Shown here: positions 7,561-16,329 of the stretch, one piece after another
Numbering within the stretch: position 1 is the stretch's first letter
Layout of the letters: each line of letters begins with the position of its first letter
Source: an uncultured Aquimarina sp.
Lineage (GTDB): Bacteria; Bacteroidota; Bacteroidia; Flavobacteriales; Flavobacteriaceae
Direction: 5' to 3'
DNA length: 64,000 nucleotides
Assembly (NCBI GenBank): GCA_947498705.1
Contig: CANMLW010000002.1
Coordinates: 248,001 to 312,000 of the forward strand
The notes under the pieces: generated by a model
Told to the model about the DNA's origin: nothing
Database searches by the model: none
What the model saw: the letters and a program-made list of their open reading frames with translations, nothing else
Translations under genes and position numbers: made by a program

Positions 7561-8520
7561 ATGATAAAAAAAATCGTCTGTATATTAGTGCTGGGAGCAA
7601 TAATGACCTCTTGCGTATCTTCTAAAGTATATAAAGAACTGGAAGGTAAATATGCACGCCTTAAACGAGAAAATAGAAAGACCAAAGACCAGTTGTCGGC
7701 TCTTAAAAGTGCGAGCGAGGCTGATAAAAGAGCCATGGAGCAGCTAGATGCCGAGTACCAAAAAGTAAAAGCAGAGCGAGATGATCTGCAGGGGCATTAC
7801 AATGCTGCACAAGCCAATTACGAAAACCTAAAAAGCTCGTACGATGCTTTAGAAGAAAATAGCTCTGCCAAGCTAGCTGCCAATAGCAAAAAGAACCGCG
7901 AGCTACTAGGACAGTTAGAAGATAAAGAACGTGTTCTGGCAGCAGAGCGTAGTCGATTAGAGAAATTACAAAAAGACCTGGCAGCAAGGGCTAAGCGAGT
8001 AGATGAGTTAGAAGGACTCATCGCTGCCAAAGATGCCAAAATGCAATCCTTAAAAACTGCCATCTCCAAAGCCTTACGTAATTTTGAGGGTAAAGGACTT
8101 ACTGTAGAAGAGCGCAATGGTAAGGTATATATCTCTATGGAAAACAAACTACTATTCGAATCGGGTAGTTGGGCTGTAGGAACACAAGGTAAAAAAGCGG
8201 TACAACAATTAGGAGAGGTGTTGGGTACCAATAAAGATATCGCAGTATTGATAGAAGGGCATACCGATAATGTACCTTATACGGGTACCGGGCAGTTATC
8301 GGGCAATTGGGATCTATCGACCAAGCGTGCCACTGCGATTGTAAATATTTTATTAGAAAACCCAAAAATAGACCCGCAAAATCTTACCGCAGCCGGTAGA
8401 GGAGAGTTTGCACCGGTAACTTCTAACGAGACTAGTGCTGGTAAAGGAAAGAATCGTCGTATCGAGGTGATCCTTACCCCAAAACTAGATGAGATTACTA
8501 AGTTGTTAAACGATATATAA
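7561..8520 (+). CDS. OmpA family lipoprotein with coiled coil
   Basis: A 319-residue protein. Residues 1-18 are a lipoprotein signal ending IMTSC (Cys18). Residues 25-165 are a long, charged heptad-like coiled coil rich in Lys, Glu and Ala. Residues 190-310 form an OmpA-like peptidoglycan-binding domain with the conserved LIEGHTDNVPYTG and RATAIVNILL...GRGEFAPV blocks and a final NRRIEVILTP. The protein would be anchored in the outer membrane by its lipid and grip the cell wall through the OmpA domain, with the coiled coil as spacer. It is a single gene, ended by a strong hairpin at 8540-8580. The preceding heptad tract must contain or replace its promoter region. Confidence 0.88.
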   Translation: MIKKIVCILVLGAIMTSCVSSKVYKELEGKYARLKRENRKTKDQLSALKSASEADKRAMEQLDAEYQKVKAERDDLQGHYNAAQANYENLKSSYDALEENSSAKLAANSKKNRELLGQLEDKERVLAAERSRLEKLQKDLAARAKRVDELEGLIAAKDAKMQSLKTAISKALRNFEGKGLTVEERNGKVYISMENKLLFESGSWAVGTQGKKAVQQLGEVLGTNKDIAVLIEGHTDNVPYTGTGQLSGNWDLSTKRATAIVNILLENPKIDPQNLTAAGRGEFAPVTSNETSAGKGKNRRIEVILTPKLDEITKLLNDI

Positions 8521-8539
8521 TCGGTTTTGAAAATACTAT

Positions 8540-8580
8540 ACATAAGAAAAGGCGACTCAACGAGTCGCCTTTTCTTATGT
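8540..8580. terminator. Bidirectional terminator between convergent genes
   Basis: A perfect 19-bp stem (8540-8558 with 8562-8580) around a three-base loop. The core is AAAAGGCGACTC/GAGTCGCCTTTT, so both strands end in a T run. It serves the OmpA-like gene and the reverse-strand gene at 8595. Confidence 0.92.
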
Positions 8581-8594
8581 TATATAATCTTAAT

Positions 8595-9005
8595 TTATAG
8601 ATTATTAAGTATTTCATTGATATCTCTGGTATTATCTACATCAAGAGATTCTTTCGCTTTTTCTAGTACCGTTCTGAACTTATCGATAACCTTAGCTGTT
8701 TGTCCTTTGTTTAATATAATTTTTCTACCTGTAGATGTTAACAAAATAAAATCGTAGAACTCAACAGGAACAGAAGTATCTCTTTTTCTTTGAAGAGAAG
8801 TTGTACCGGTATCTTTTACAATCGAGATTACGTTACCATTTGCAATAACTCTATCAGTTCTTTTACTTAGGTCGGTGGCTATAGAATATATTTCGGTAAA
8901 TTCTTCATTACTTTGTGCCCAATCCTGAGCCGAATTGTCAGTGGCTTGAGCTTGCATCGATAATCCTGTACCTAGCACGAATAGAAGTAGAAATAATTTT
9001 TTCAT
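8595..9005 (-). CDS. Secreted hypothetical protein
   Basis: A 136-residue protein with a clear signal peptide (MKKLFLLLFVLGTGLSMQAQ, cleavage near residue 20). The mature part is charged. It includes a beta-rich centre (VIANGNVISIVKDTG, VEFYDFILLTSTGRKIILNK) and a helical tail ending NEILNNL. No known domain is recognisable. It is convergent with the OmpA-like gene and shares its terminator. The upstream 200 bases up to 9220 are AT-rich and should hold its promoter. Confidence 0.7.
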   Translation of the reverse strand: MKKLFLLLFVLGTGLSMQAQATDNSAQDWAQSNEEFTEIYSIATDLSKRTDRVIANGNVISIVKDTGTTSLQRKRDTSVPVEFYDFILLTSTGRKIILNKGQTAKVIDKFRTVLEKAKESLDVDNTRDINEILNNL

Positions 9006-9222
9006 AATGTTTGGGTGTTTAAATAATGTATTATAGTTAAAGGTTAATCCATCAGTTTTTTAAAAACGATCTAAGTTTCATTTTAGTATTAAAAAAAACT
9101 TAAAATCGACTCAAAATACTTAATTTATTTGATAAAAACCAAAAAGTGTGCCACGAATTTTTGAAGCTTTAAAGCTGGAGTATAATTGATGATTGATCGT
9201 TGTTAGTTCATGTTATGGAGCT

Positions 9223-9277
9223 GGAAGTCCGGCCTCTGGTGTCCGAAGTCCGAAGTTCGAAGTCCGAAGTTCGAAGG
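9223..9277 (+). repeat. 7-bp tandem repeat tract (CGAAGTC/CGAAGTT)
   Basis: Eight consecutive heptads can be read: GGAAGTC CGGCCTC, TGGTGTC CGAAGTC, CGAAGTT CGAAGTC, CGAAGTT CGAAGG. The last five alternate in a 14-base super-period. The type is the same as in the tract at 7428-7547. Confidence 0.8.
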
Positions 9278-9282
9278 TTTTT

Positions 9283-9372
9283 TCGAACCCTGAGGCTCTC
9301 GAAGGAGCCCGCCCCGAGGTTCTCGAAGGGTAAGATTGCTGATAATGATGGACTTCGAGAACCTCAGTCCGT
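9283..9372. repeat. REP-like palindromic cluster
   Basis: Three copies of one unit in both orientations: CCTGAGGCTCTCGAAGG, CCCGAGGTTCTCGAAGGG and, inverted, ACTTCGAGAACCTCAGTCC. The second and third can pair into a long hairpin. They are intergenic, between a secreted protein gene and the CHAT gene. The region 9373-9514 shows only AT-rich DNA that should carry the CHAT gene promoter. Confidence 0.7.
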
Positions 9373-9514
9373 GTTGTGGGTTTGAAACGTTGTCGAGGTG
9401 CTCACAAAAAGTAAAAAGAAACCAATAGATCAAAACGATGTTAATTTACAGATAGTAAGATGGTACATTTTTACGTTCTTTGTTACTAACTCATAAACTT
9501 ATACTCATAATCCG

Positions 9515-12500
9515 ATGAAAGCATTACCCTTATTTTCTACACAAACACTCCTTATTCCTCTTTTTGTGTTATTTGCTTTTTCTTTTGGTCACGCACAAAT
9601 AGAAAAAGATACGCTACAGGCCGGACAATACTATCAAAAAGCAGATTCGTTGCGAACCAATAAAGAGTATGAGAGTTCTATCGAATATTTTAAAAAGGCA
9701 TTACCCATCTATGAGAAATCAAAAGCATGGGAACGAGTAGCGAGTTGTTATAATAATATATCATTTAGCTTTTGGGGGATGGATGAACTTGAGAGTTCTA
9801 TCAAGAATGCTAAAAACGCTCTAAAAATTTGCAAAGAATATTTGTCCGATGGTAATTTGGAAGAAGCTTTGGCATATGATAACTTAGGTTTATGTTATGA
9901 AGAAAAATTGGAATATGAAAGGGCCTTAAAGCTATACAAAAAATCATTATCTATTAAGCAAAAGATATTGCCTGCTAATGATCCTTCTATAGGGACAAGT
10001 TATCTAAATATCGGTGGAGTAGCTGACGCTTATGATAACTTAGATATGGCATTGGAATTCTACAAGAAAAATTTAAAAATTAGTCTAAATGCTAGGGGAG
10101 AGAATCATGAATACACAGCAAACTCTTATAATAATGTCGGCGCGATTTTGGAAGCAAAAGGAGAGTTCGAAAAGGCTTTATTATGTCATAAGAAAGCTTT
10201 AAAGATTAATAAAAAGCTTTTTGGAGAAAATAGTTACGAAGTTACTACTTCTTACAATAATCTTGGAATAGTCTATAAAAATATAGGTAAATATAATATA
10301 GCTTTAAAGTATTTAAATAGAACCATTAATATTAGAGAGAAATTATTAGGTAAGGAACATTCAGGACTTATAGGACCTTATCACAATATTGGTTTGGTTT
10401 ATGGTGAATTGAAAGATTTTAAAAGAGCATTAGAATATAATAATAAGGGATTGTCAATAATATTGAAGTTGGTTGGAGAAAACCATATGTATACAGCACA
10501 TTCTTATGAAAACTTAGCTGATCACTACCTTGCACAAACTAATTATGATTATGCACTAGAATATTTTTTAAAATCCTTGAAAATTTATATAGGTTTTTTA
10601 GGTGAAAAGAATGCTATAGTTGCATCAACTTATGATAACATCGGCTTAACATATTTTAAAATGGGACAATATGAAAACGCAATCAAATTTTATAATAAAT
10701 CTATTAATGCTAATTTGAAAAATGATTTTAAGAATGATTTCGATTCTAATAATTTTTTAGATCTAAATGTATTGTTATCTAATTTTAATGGTAAGGCAAA
10801 AACATATAGTAGCATTTATAAAGAAGAAAAAGAAATTAATACTCTAAATAAAGCTATAGCTCTGTTTGACAAAGTTGATGGTGTTATTGATAAAATTAGA
10901 GGTAACTTTAAAAATCACCAAGATAAAATAGCATTTGCTGAAACGGCAAAAGAGACTTATAAAGGAGCAGTAGAGGCACAAATATTGTTGTATCAACATA
11001 CCTATGGTCCTGTATCCTTAGAAAAAGCTTTTTATTATACAGAAAAAAGCAAGGCCAATACCTTAAAAGAGTTACTTACCACAGCCAAAAGTTTTGCTGA
11101 TTTACCCAAAGGTCTGGTTACTTTAGAAAAAACAATTAAAATAGATCGTGCGTTTTATCAATCCAGAATGAATAAGGAGGAGTCTACTAAAAATAAGGAT
11201 AGTCTAAAAATTAATGAGTATGAAAATAAGCTTTTTGAGATCAATAGAAAGCAAGATTCACTTACCGCCGTTTTAGAAAAGAACTATCCCAAATACTATC
11301 AACTTAAATATCAAAATAAAACGATATCGATAGGGGACATTCAGCAGCAACTAAACAATCAAACTACTGTACTAGAGTTTTTTACTACAGATAGTATTAC
11401 TTATGCATTTACGATATCAAAAAATGATGTTGCCATACAACAATTGGCGACCCCAGGGCTTACCCAACAAATAGAAGAATATAACAATAGTATTGTTTCG
11501 CAAGATCTACAAACCTATAAAGAAAAAGGATACGAGCTATTTCAAAAATTAATAGACCCTATACAAAAAAAATTGGTAGGAGATCAATTAATTATTATTC
11601 CAGATGGGCCATTATGGCATCTTAATTTTGAGTTGCTACTCACCCAAAAAGAGAGTTCTAATAACCCAAAGAACTTGTCATATTTGCTTAACAACTATGC
11701 AATATCGTATGCCAATTCTGGGAGCCTGTTATTTGATCGTTTTAAAGGAAAGAATACTGCAAAGTCATTACAAGAGTGTCTTGCCTTTTCTTTTTCTGTT
11801 GGGGTCGATAGCAAAAGTGAAAAATCGATCAGTCTGGCTGCGCTTAGAGACCTTGGAGATGATTTACCCGGTACCCGTAAAGAAATAAAAGCCATTTCTA
11901 ACATTATCGATGGGCAGTATTATTATGGATCACAAGCTATCGAAGCTAATTTTAAGAAAAATGCAAGCAACTATAATATTTTACACCTGGCTTTACATGG
12001 CGAGGTAGACCATGAGCGCCCCGAAAACTCGAAACTCTACTTTACCAAAACCAAAGACACCTTAGAAGATAATCTGCTCTATAGCCATGAGTTATTTGCT
12101 ATGGATATTCCTGCAGAGCTTGCAGTATTAAGTGCTTGTAATACAGGTACTGGTAAAATTGCCAAAGGCGAGGGGATTATGAGTTTGGGTAATGCGTTTC
12201 AGTATGCGGGTGCAAAAAGTTTATTATTAACCCGTTGGGAGGTTTCTGATCATACCACCCCAGAAATTATGAAGTACTTTTATTTAAATCTAAAATCGGG
12301 TATGAATAAAGGTAAAGCCTTGCAGCAGGCAAAATTACAATATCTAGAAACCGCAGATATCAATAGATTACATCCGTTCTATTGGTCTAGTTTTTATCTG
12401 GTAGGTGATTCGACTCCGATGCATTTTGAAGATCATTCGCTGCTGTATTGGGTGTTGGGTACAGGTGGTATGATAGTGTTACTGTTGTTTGGGTGGTGGT

Positions 12501-12535
12501 ATAGGAGAAAACATACTTCGACAAGCTCAGCATGA
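9515..12535 (+). CDS. TPR-CHAT domain protein (caspase-like protease fold) with C-terminal membrane anchor
   Basis: A 1006-residue protein. After a signal peptide (residues 1-27, ending FGHAQ) come about nine tetratricopeptide repeats to residue ~400, each with the A/Y-x-NLG-Y pattern, then a helical linker. Residues ~650-960 are a CHAT domain with the caspase-type dyad: His828 in LHLALHGE and Cys875 in LSACNTGTG, followed by GEGIMSLGNAFQYAGA. Residues ~972-990 are a membrane helix followed by RRKH. CHAT proteins are peptidases regulated by their repeat domains; with a signal peptide and one helix, the TPR-CHAT part would face the periplasm. No obvious substrate gene is adjacent. Its stop codon lies inside a REP-like repeat. 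Confidence 0.9.
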   Translation: MKALPLFSTQTLLIPLFVLFAFSFGHAQIEKDTLQAGQYYQKADSLRTNKEYESSIEYFKKALPIYEKSKAWERVASCYNNISFSFWGMDELESSIKNAKNALKICKEYLSDGNLEEALAYDNLGLCYEEKLEYERALKLYKKSLSIKQKILPANDPSIGTSYLNIGGVADAYDNLDMALEFYKKNLKISLNARGENHEYTANSYNNVGAILEAKGEFEKALLCHKKALKINKKLFGENSYEVTTSYNNLGIVYKNIGKYNIALKYLNRTINIREKLLGKEHSGLIGPYHNIGLVYGELKDFKRALEYNNKGLSIILKLVGENHMYTAHSYENLADHYLAQTNYDYALEYFLKSLKIYIGFLGEKNAIVASTYDNIGLTYFKMGQYENAIKFYNKSINANLKNDFKNDFDSNNFLDLNVLLSNFNGKAKTYSSIYKEEKEINTLNKAIALFDKVDGVIDKIRGNFKNHQDKIAFAETAKETYKGAVEAQILLYQHTYGPVSLEKAFYYTEKSKANTLKELLTTAKSFADLPKGLVTLEKTIKIDRAFYQSRMNKEESTKNKDSLKINEYENKLFEINRKQDSLTAVLEKNYPKYYQLKYQNKTISIGDIQQQLNNQTTVLEFFTTDSITYAFTISKNDVAIQQLATPGLTQQIEEYNNSIVSQDLQTYKEKGYELFQKLIDPIQKKLVGDQLIIIPDGPLWHLNFELLLTQKESSNNPKNLSYLLNNYAISYANSGSLLFDRFKGKNTAKSLQECLAFSFSVGVDSKSEKSISLAALRDLGDDLPGTRKEIKAISNIIDGQYYYGSQAIEANFKKNASNYNILHLALHGEVDHERPENSKLYFTKTKDTLEDNLLYSHELFAMDIPAELAVLSACNTGTGKIAKGEGIMSLGNAFQYAGAKSLLLTRWEVSDHTTPEIMKYFYLNLKSGMNKGKALQQAKLQYLETADINRLHPFYWSSFYLVGDSTPMHFEDHSLLYWVLGTGGMIVLLLFGWWYRRKHTSTSSA

Positions 12536-12636
12536 CAGTTTTTTTAACACTAACAATCGTATCACAATATCACACTGAACCCTTCTATAAACTCAAGACA
12601 GACGCTGTCGAAGTGCAATCGCAGGACTCAGTGTGA
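12516..12636. repeat. REP-like elements overlapping the end of the CHAT gene
   Basis: ACTTCGACAAGCTCAGCATG at 12516 encodes the last residues of the CHAT protein plus its stop. A related inverted unit, GACGCTGTCGAAGTGCAATC, lies at 12601. TCACACTGA (12570-12578) pairs with TCAGTGTGA (12628-12636), making a long hairpin between the convergent CHAT and PhoD genes that could also stop transcription. Confidence 0.65.
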
Positions 12637-12666
12637 CAATGCTGATATATTTATACCAAGCTTACT

Positions 12667-14853
12667 CTATTTAATAAAAATCTTTCTACTTACCTTGGTA
12701 GTAGGAGTTTCTAGTATCATAATATAGTTTCCGCTTTTTAGGAATTGCGTGTCTACCGTTAGGTTATAAATACCCAATGATAATTGTTCGTTTTGCAATG
12801 GTTGGATCAATTTTCCTTGTATGTCATATAAAGAAATAGAGACTTTGGTTTTTTGACTCACCAAATAATGAATATTTCCCTGGCTTTCCATGGGATTTGG
12901 GTATATACCTATCACGGTTACATCTTCATTGGGTAGAGGTATAGCGGGCTTGGTGGTAGCCAACGTTTCTTCGATGGGTGTTCTACCTTTTGCTTTTGCT
13001 GCATTCGATGCTTTATGTAGTTTACAGTCATTGCTATTTACATACCAACCTCTGGATCGTTGCTCTCCTACCACAGGTTTGGTTACATCTGGGATATCGT
13101 ACCAATCTGATTGTACTCTATCTTCGGTAACATCCAAAACAAAATATCCATGATTATCCAAATCTACATCTTTAATATGCGGGTTAAGAAGTTTGGTATA
13201 AAACTCTGCTACACCAGAAATAAAGTTTCCTAAAAAATCTAAGTTAAGCGAAGTTACGCTAGGTACTACAAATTCACACATTTCGCAGGATCCTTTGTAG
13301 TTAACTTCTCCTGTAAAAGTACTATGAATATCTCCTGTAAGTACCACCACATTATTAATATCATTGGTTTTGATATGGTTTAGTAACCGATCTCTTTCTT
13401 CTGTATACCCATCCCAGGCATCATCAGACGGCACCCCGTTCCAGGGCATTACCATCACCTGGTTTCCTATGACGCGCCATTTGGCAGTTGATGATGATAA
13501 TTCGTTGGTAAGCCAGTTAAATTGTTCGGCTCCCAAAATTGATTTGTACGTAACTTTGTTCTCCTTACGATTGTATTTTTCGGTATACACAGTCCCTTTC
13601 TTTAAAAGTGTTTCTAATACCGACTTTTGCTTTGGATCAATCTTATTACCTGTCCTTTTTTGTAGGATCAAATCAGTAAAATTGGTAACCACAGTGTTAA
13701 ACTCTTCTTGTGATAGACCTTGCTGCCCTTTTCTTTTTTGATCAGATGTATTTAGAAGTAAAGGTAGTACGTGTGTAAGCACATCTTTTACGTCTTCTCT
13801 TTTGGTAAGGTCTTTTTGGGCAATTACATTTTTTGCATATTTTTTGAAAGCTACATTAGACGAGGCTGCACTAATTAGGTTTTTTGATGCGGTTACCTGG
13901 GTGTCTCTACCTTCTATTCGGGTATCTAGCATGATAAGATCCATAAGCTTACCATACGAAATTGTACGATACAATCGATACTGCTCTATGGTATTGGCAC
14001 GAACCGGCATCCACTCGAAGTATGCTTTATGTGCGTTTACTTTTCTTATTTCCCAACTCCCTTCGGTATCAGGACTGTGATTTTGTGCTCCAAACTTATT
14101 AGCATCATTGGCAAATTCGTGATCATCCCAAATATGAATAAAAGGATGCTGTTGATGCACATTACGCAGCATAGGGTCTAAGCGATAATAAGAATAGCGT
14201 ACGCGATAATCGTCTAGGGTGATGATTTCGTTTTCGGGTAGATGCCCTCTACCTATTTCATCATCATAACCGTATCCTCCAGATTCATACTCATAGATAT
14301 AATCCCCCAAATGAATTACAGCATCTATATCCTGGCGTTTTGCAATTTGGTTGTAAGCGTTAAAATATCCATTTTGATAATTAGAACAGGATACAACGGC
14401 AAACCTCAAATTAGATACCAGCTCGTTTTTTGAAGGGGCCGTTCTGGTTTTACCAATAATCGAGGTGGCTCCCATTGTTTCGAATTGATAATAATAGGTT
14501 GTAAATGCATCGAGACCAGTTACGTCTATTTTAACTGTATAATCTCTACTTTGATTGGTAGTTGTTTGACCTTGTTGCACAATCTGAGTCATTGCAGGGT
14601 CTTTGGCAACTTTCCAGTTTACTACTGCAGAAGCAGCATTGGTGGTTACTCTGGTCCAGATAATAACGGCATCTTCGAGTGGATCTCCAGAAACCACACC
14701 ATGGTAAAAAGGAGCAAGATTGGCATCAAAGAAATCAGAGATTTGATGGTTTGATGTTCGCTCTATCTTTGTTAATCTGGTTTCTATAGTTTGCGCATAA
14801 AAACATTGTGATGTGAGTAATAACCACATCATTTTTTGTAAAAATAATTTCAT
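12667..14853 (-). CDS. PhoD-like alkaline phosphatase with T9SS C-terminal sorting domain
   Basis: A 728-residue secreted protein with a signal peptide (cleavage near YAQT, residue 21). Residues 45-140 are a PhoD N-terminal domain (FYHGVVSGDPLEDAVIIWTR). Residues 145-600 are the metallophosphatase core with metal ligands in HLGDYIYEYE, IWDDHEFANDAN and VLTGDIHSTF. Residues ~650-728 are a type A sorting domain (VIGIYPNPMESQGNIHY, then ISLYDIQGK, ending VSRKIFIK), so it is exported through the type IX system and attached to the surface or released. Enzymes of this family hydrolyse phosphate mono- or diesters. It is about 200 residues longer than classic PhoD, partly because of an insertion around residues 300-400 and the sorting tail. 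It is a single gene. Confidence 0.9.
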   Translation of the reverse strand: MKLFLQKMMWLLLTSQCFYAQTIETRLTKIERTSNHQISDFFDANLAPFYHGVVSGDPLEDAVIIWTRVTTNAASAVVNWKVAKDPAMTQIVQQGQTTTNQSRDYTVKIDVTGLDAFTTYYYQFETMGATSIIGKTRTAPSKNELVSNLRFAVVSCSNYQNGYFNAYNQIAKRQDIDAVIHLGDYIYEYESGGYGYDDEIGRGHLPENEIITLDDYRVRYSYYRLDPMLRNVHQQHPFIHIWDDHEFANDANKFGAQNHSPDTEGSWEIRKVNAHKAYFEWMPVRANTIEQYRLYRTISYGKLMDLIMLDTRIEGRDTQVTASKNLISAASSNVAFKKYAKNVIAQKDLTKREDVKDVLTHVLPLLLNTSDQKRKGQQGLSQEEFNTVVTNFTDLILQKRTGNKIDPKQKSVLETLLKKGTVYTEKYNRKENKVTYKSILGAEQFNWLTNELSSSTAKWRVIGNQVMVMPWNGVPSDDAWDGYTEERDRLLNHIKTNDINNVVVLTGDIHSTFTGEVNYKGSCEMCEFVVPSVTSLNLDFLGNFISGVAEFYTKLLNPHIKDVDLDNHGYFVLDVTEDRVQSDWYDIPDVTKPVVGEQRSRGWYVNSNDCKLHKASNAAKAKGRTPIEETLATTKPAIPLPNEDVTVIGIYPNPMESQGNIHYLVSQKTKVSISLYDIQGKLIQPLQNEQLSLGIYNLTVDTQFLKSGNYIMILETPTTKVSRKIFIK

Positions 14854-15312
14854 TGTTACTAAGTTTAGTGAGTTTTGATTTGTGACGAAACTAAGAGAAT
14901 GACAAAAAAAAGAGTTTGATCTTTTGGCTTTTTAATAGAACCTTAATCTGCGTAACAATAAGCTCTAAATTTTAAAAAGGAAACATAACTTTTCGCTAAT
15001 TAGATAGTCAACTTAAATTATTATGCATGCACAGTAAGTGGTGAGTTTTGATTATTTAGTAAGAAAAGGGTTATGTGTTTCTTTAAAATGGGAAAACCGT
15101 AAAACGATGATTTATCGTCATAAAAACAGATTCTTTTTGAATGACTGATTAAAATGACTTTGTTATAAAAAATTAATCTAATCAAGGAATTATTAAGAAA
15201 CAGATTTGATGGTCAGAACTTTTTTTAATTTTTTTTTAAATCCAGGAAAACTTGTATTTACTTCATAAAGAGGATGTTTTGCTCATCGAAAATGCCCGTT
15301 CCCTCAATATTG
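14854..15312. other. Intergenic DNA without recognised genes
   Basis: AT-rich sequence upstream of the PhoD-like gene with no reading frame of useful length on either strand. The first 100 bases should contain the PhoD promoter. No hairpin, repeat or RNA motif stands out until the promoter-like element at 15317. Confidence 0.5.
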
Positions 15313-15316
15313 ATTT

Positions 15317-15344
15317 TTTGTACAAAAAAGTGGCCTTATTTTTG
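15317..15344 (+). promoter_or_regulatory. Candidate Bacteroidota promoter for the structured RNA
   Basis: TTTG (15317-15320) and TATTTTTG (15337-15344) match the -33 TTTG and -7 TAnnTTTG boxes, with a 16-base spacer that is slightly short. Transcription would start near 15351, with no protein gene downstream before a terminator at 15713-15749. Confidence 0.5.
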
Positions 15345-15350
15345 TATCAA

Positions 15351-15749
15351 AGAATTTCATAGTTGAGTTTTGCATCTCTCTTGTAAAAGTGGGTTTCGCA
15401 AGAGAGATGATTTATACCGGTTCTTAAATGAAATTACTGTTGACTGAATTAAATTATTTTTGATTCAGATGAGAAAGAAAATTCAGGGATAGCATCGCTA
15501 TCGATGTATTTTATTTTGAAATATGGAACAAAAAGAAATGATTTTAGTAAGTAATATCATTTGAGAAGAGGTATTAGATGCAATCTAAAATAGATATGAT
15601 GGTTGTTGGAGGAATTTAGTTTAGGTTGTATATCATATGACACATATTGGGAGAGTAACAGTTGTCATATGGTATTAGGTTAATTAATATGCTGTTGGAG
15701 GATGAAATAAAACGGATACAACATTTGGGGTTGTTGTATCCGTTTTTTT
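15351..15749 (+). ncRNA. Putative structured RNA, about 400 nt
   Basis: Between the promoter-like boxes and a strong terminator there is no long frame, but several hairpins: CATCTCTCTTG/CAAGAGAGATG (15373-15409), CTGAAT/ATTCAG (15444-15468), GATAGC/GCTATC (15488-15502) and ATCATATGACA/TGTCATATGGT (15632-15673). The motif GTTGGAGGA occurs twice (15604, 15693) outside stems. Only tiny frames exist, such as MEQKEMILVSNII and MQSKIDMMVVGGI. It does not show tmRNA, RNase P RNA or SRP RNA signatures. It could be a regulatory RNA or a decayed peptide gene. Confidence 0.45.
15713..15749 (+). terminator. Rho-independent terminator of the putative RNA
   Basis: CGGATACAACA (15713-15723) pairs perfectly with TGTTGTATCCG (15732-15742) around an eight-base loop, followed by seven T residues. 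Its strength and orientation show that something is transcribed on the plus strand just upstream, although no gene is present. Confidence 0.9.
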
Positions 15750-15752
15750 GGT

Positions 15753-16329
15753 TTAAAAGCATTTAGTTAGTGATGCTTCTTCTCGAGTAAAGGTTTAATC
15801 ATTAATTCTTTGTATTTACATACATGTGTTTGGTTAGTCGATGAAGAAAAATAGGTTTAGGTATACCTGTTTTTCTAAATGATCAATCTTATCTAACTCT
15901 AAGAACTACCATTATTTATAATCAGTGTTTAAGTTGAGTTGCTTCATCTATAGAAAAGATCGTTCCAAAAGAATAAAAATTAGCATTTTGATTGTATAGG
16001 ACTGGTAGTAAGTGCGTTATGGTTTTCCTGTTTATAGACTACTGTTTAAATAGTGTTGATTTATGGGAATAAACTGTGGATATATTCCACAGTTTATTAA
16101 AAATATAGCGTATTTTCTTTGGCCTTGTACCTCATTTATTATGATAACTTTTACATTATCTACCCTAAGAGTTTCTACTTTTGGAGGTATTAACTTTACT
16201 TTTTATCTCATACATAAAAACGAATAGTCGTCATAAACAAATGAAACAAGTCATAATAAAATTGTTACTACACAAGGAAATGATTATTTGGTGAGTTTCA
16301 TCTGACATCTAAAGTAATATTATAAACAC
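15753..16329. other. Intergenic DNA with hairpin at 16068-16098
   Basis: No gene is seen. AATAAACTGTGGA (16068-16080) and TCCACAGTTTATT (16086-16098) form a perfect 13-bp stem with a five-base loop, either a terminator or an operator-like palindrome. An imperfect palindrome around GGTATACC lies near 15853. The last 100 bases should hold the promoter of the aldo/keto reductase. Confidence 0.55.

Noticed and set aside
7437..7736. Frames overlapping the heptad tract and the OmpA start
   Set aside because: Repeat-derived or antisense to the lipoprotein gene; no start context or homology.
9200..9433. Open frames on both strands around the heptad and REP repeats
   Set aside because: Their residues (repeated SEVRSSKSEV, GLRTSDFGH) are only the translated repeats.
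15527..15565. Tiny reading frame MEQKEMILVSNII as a leader peptide gene
   Set aside because: Thirteen codons with no conserved pattern; kept only as a note within the RNA candidate.
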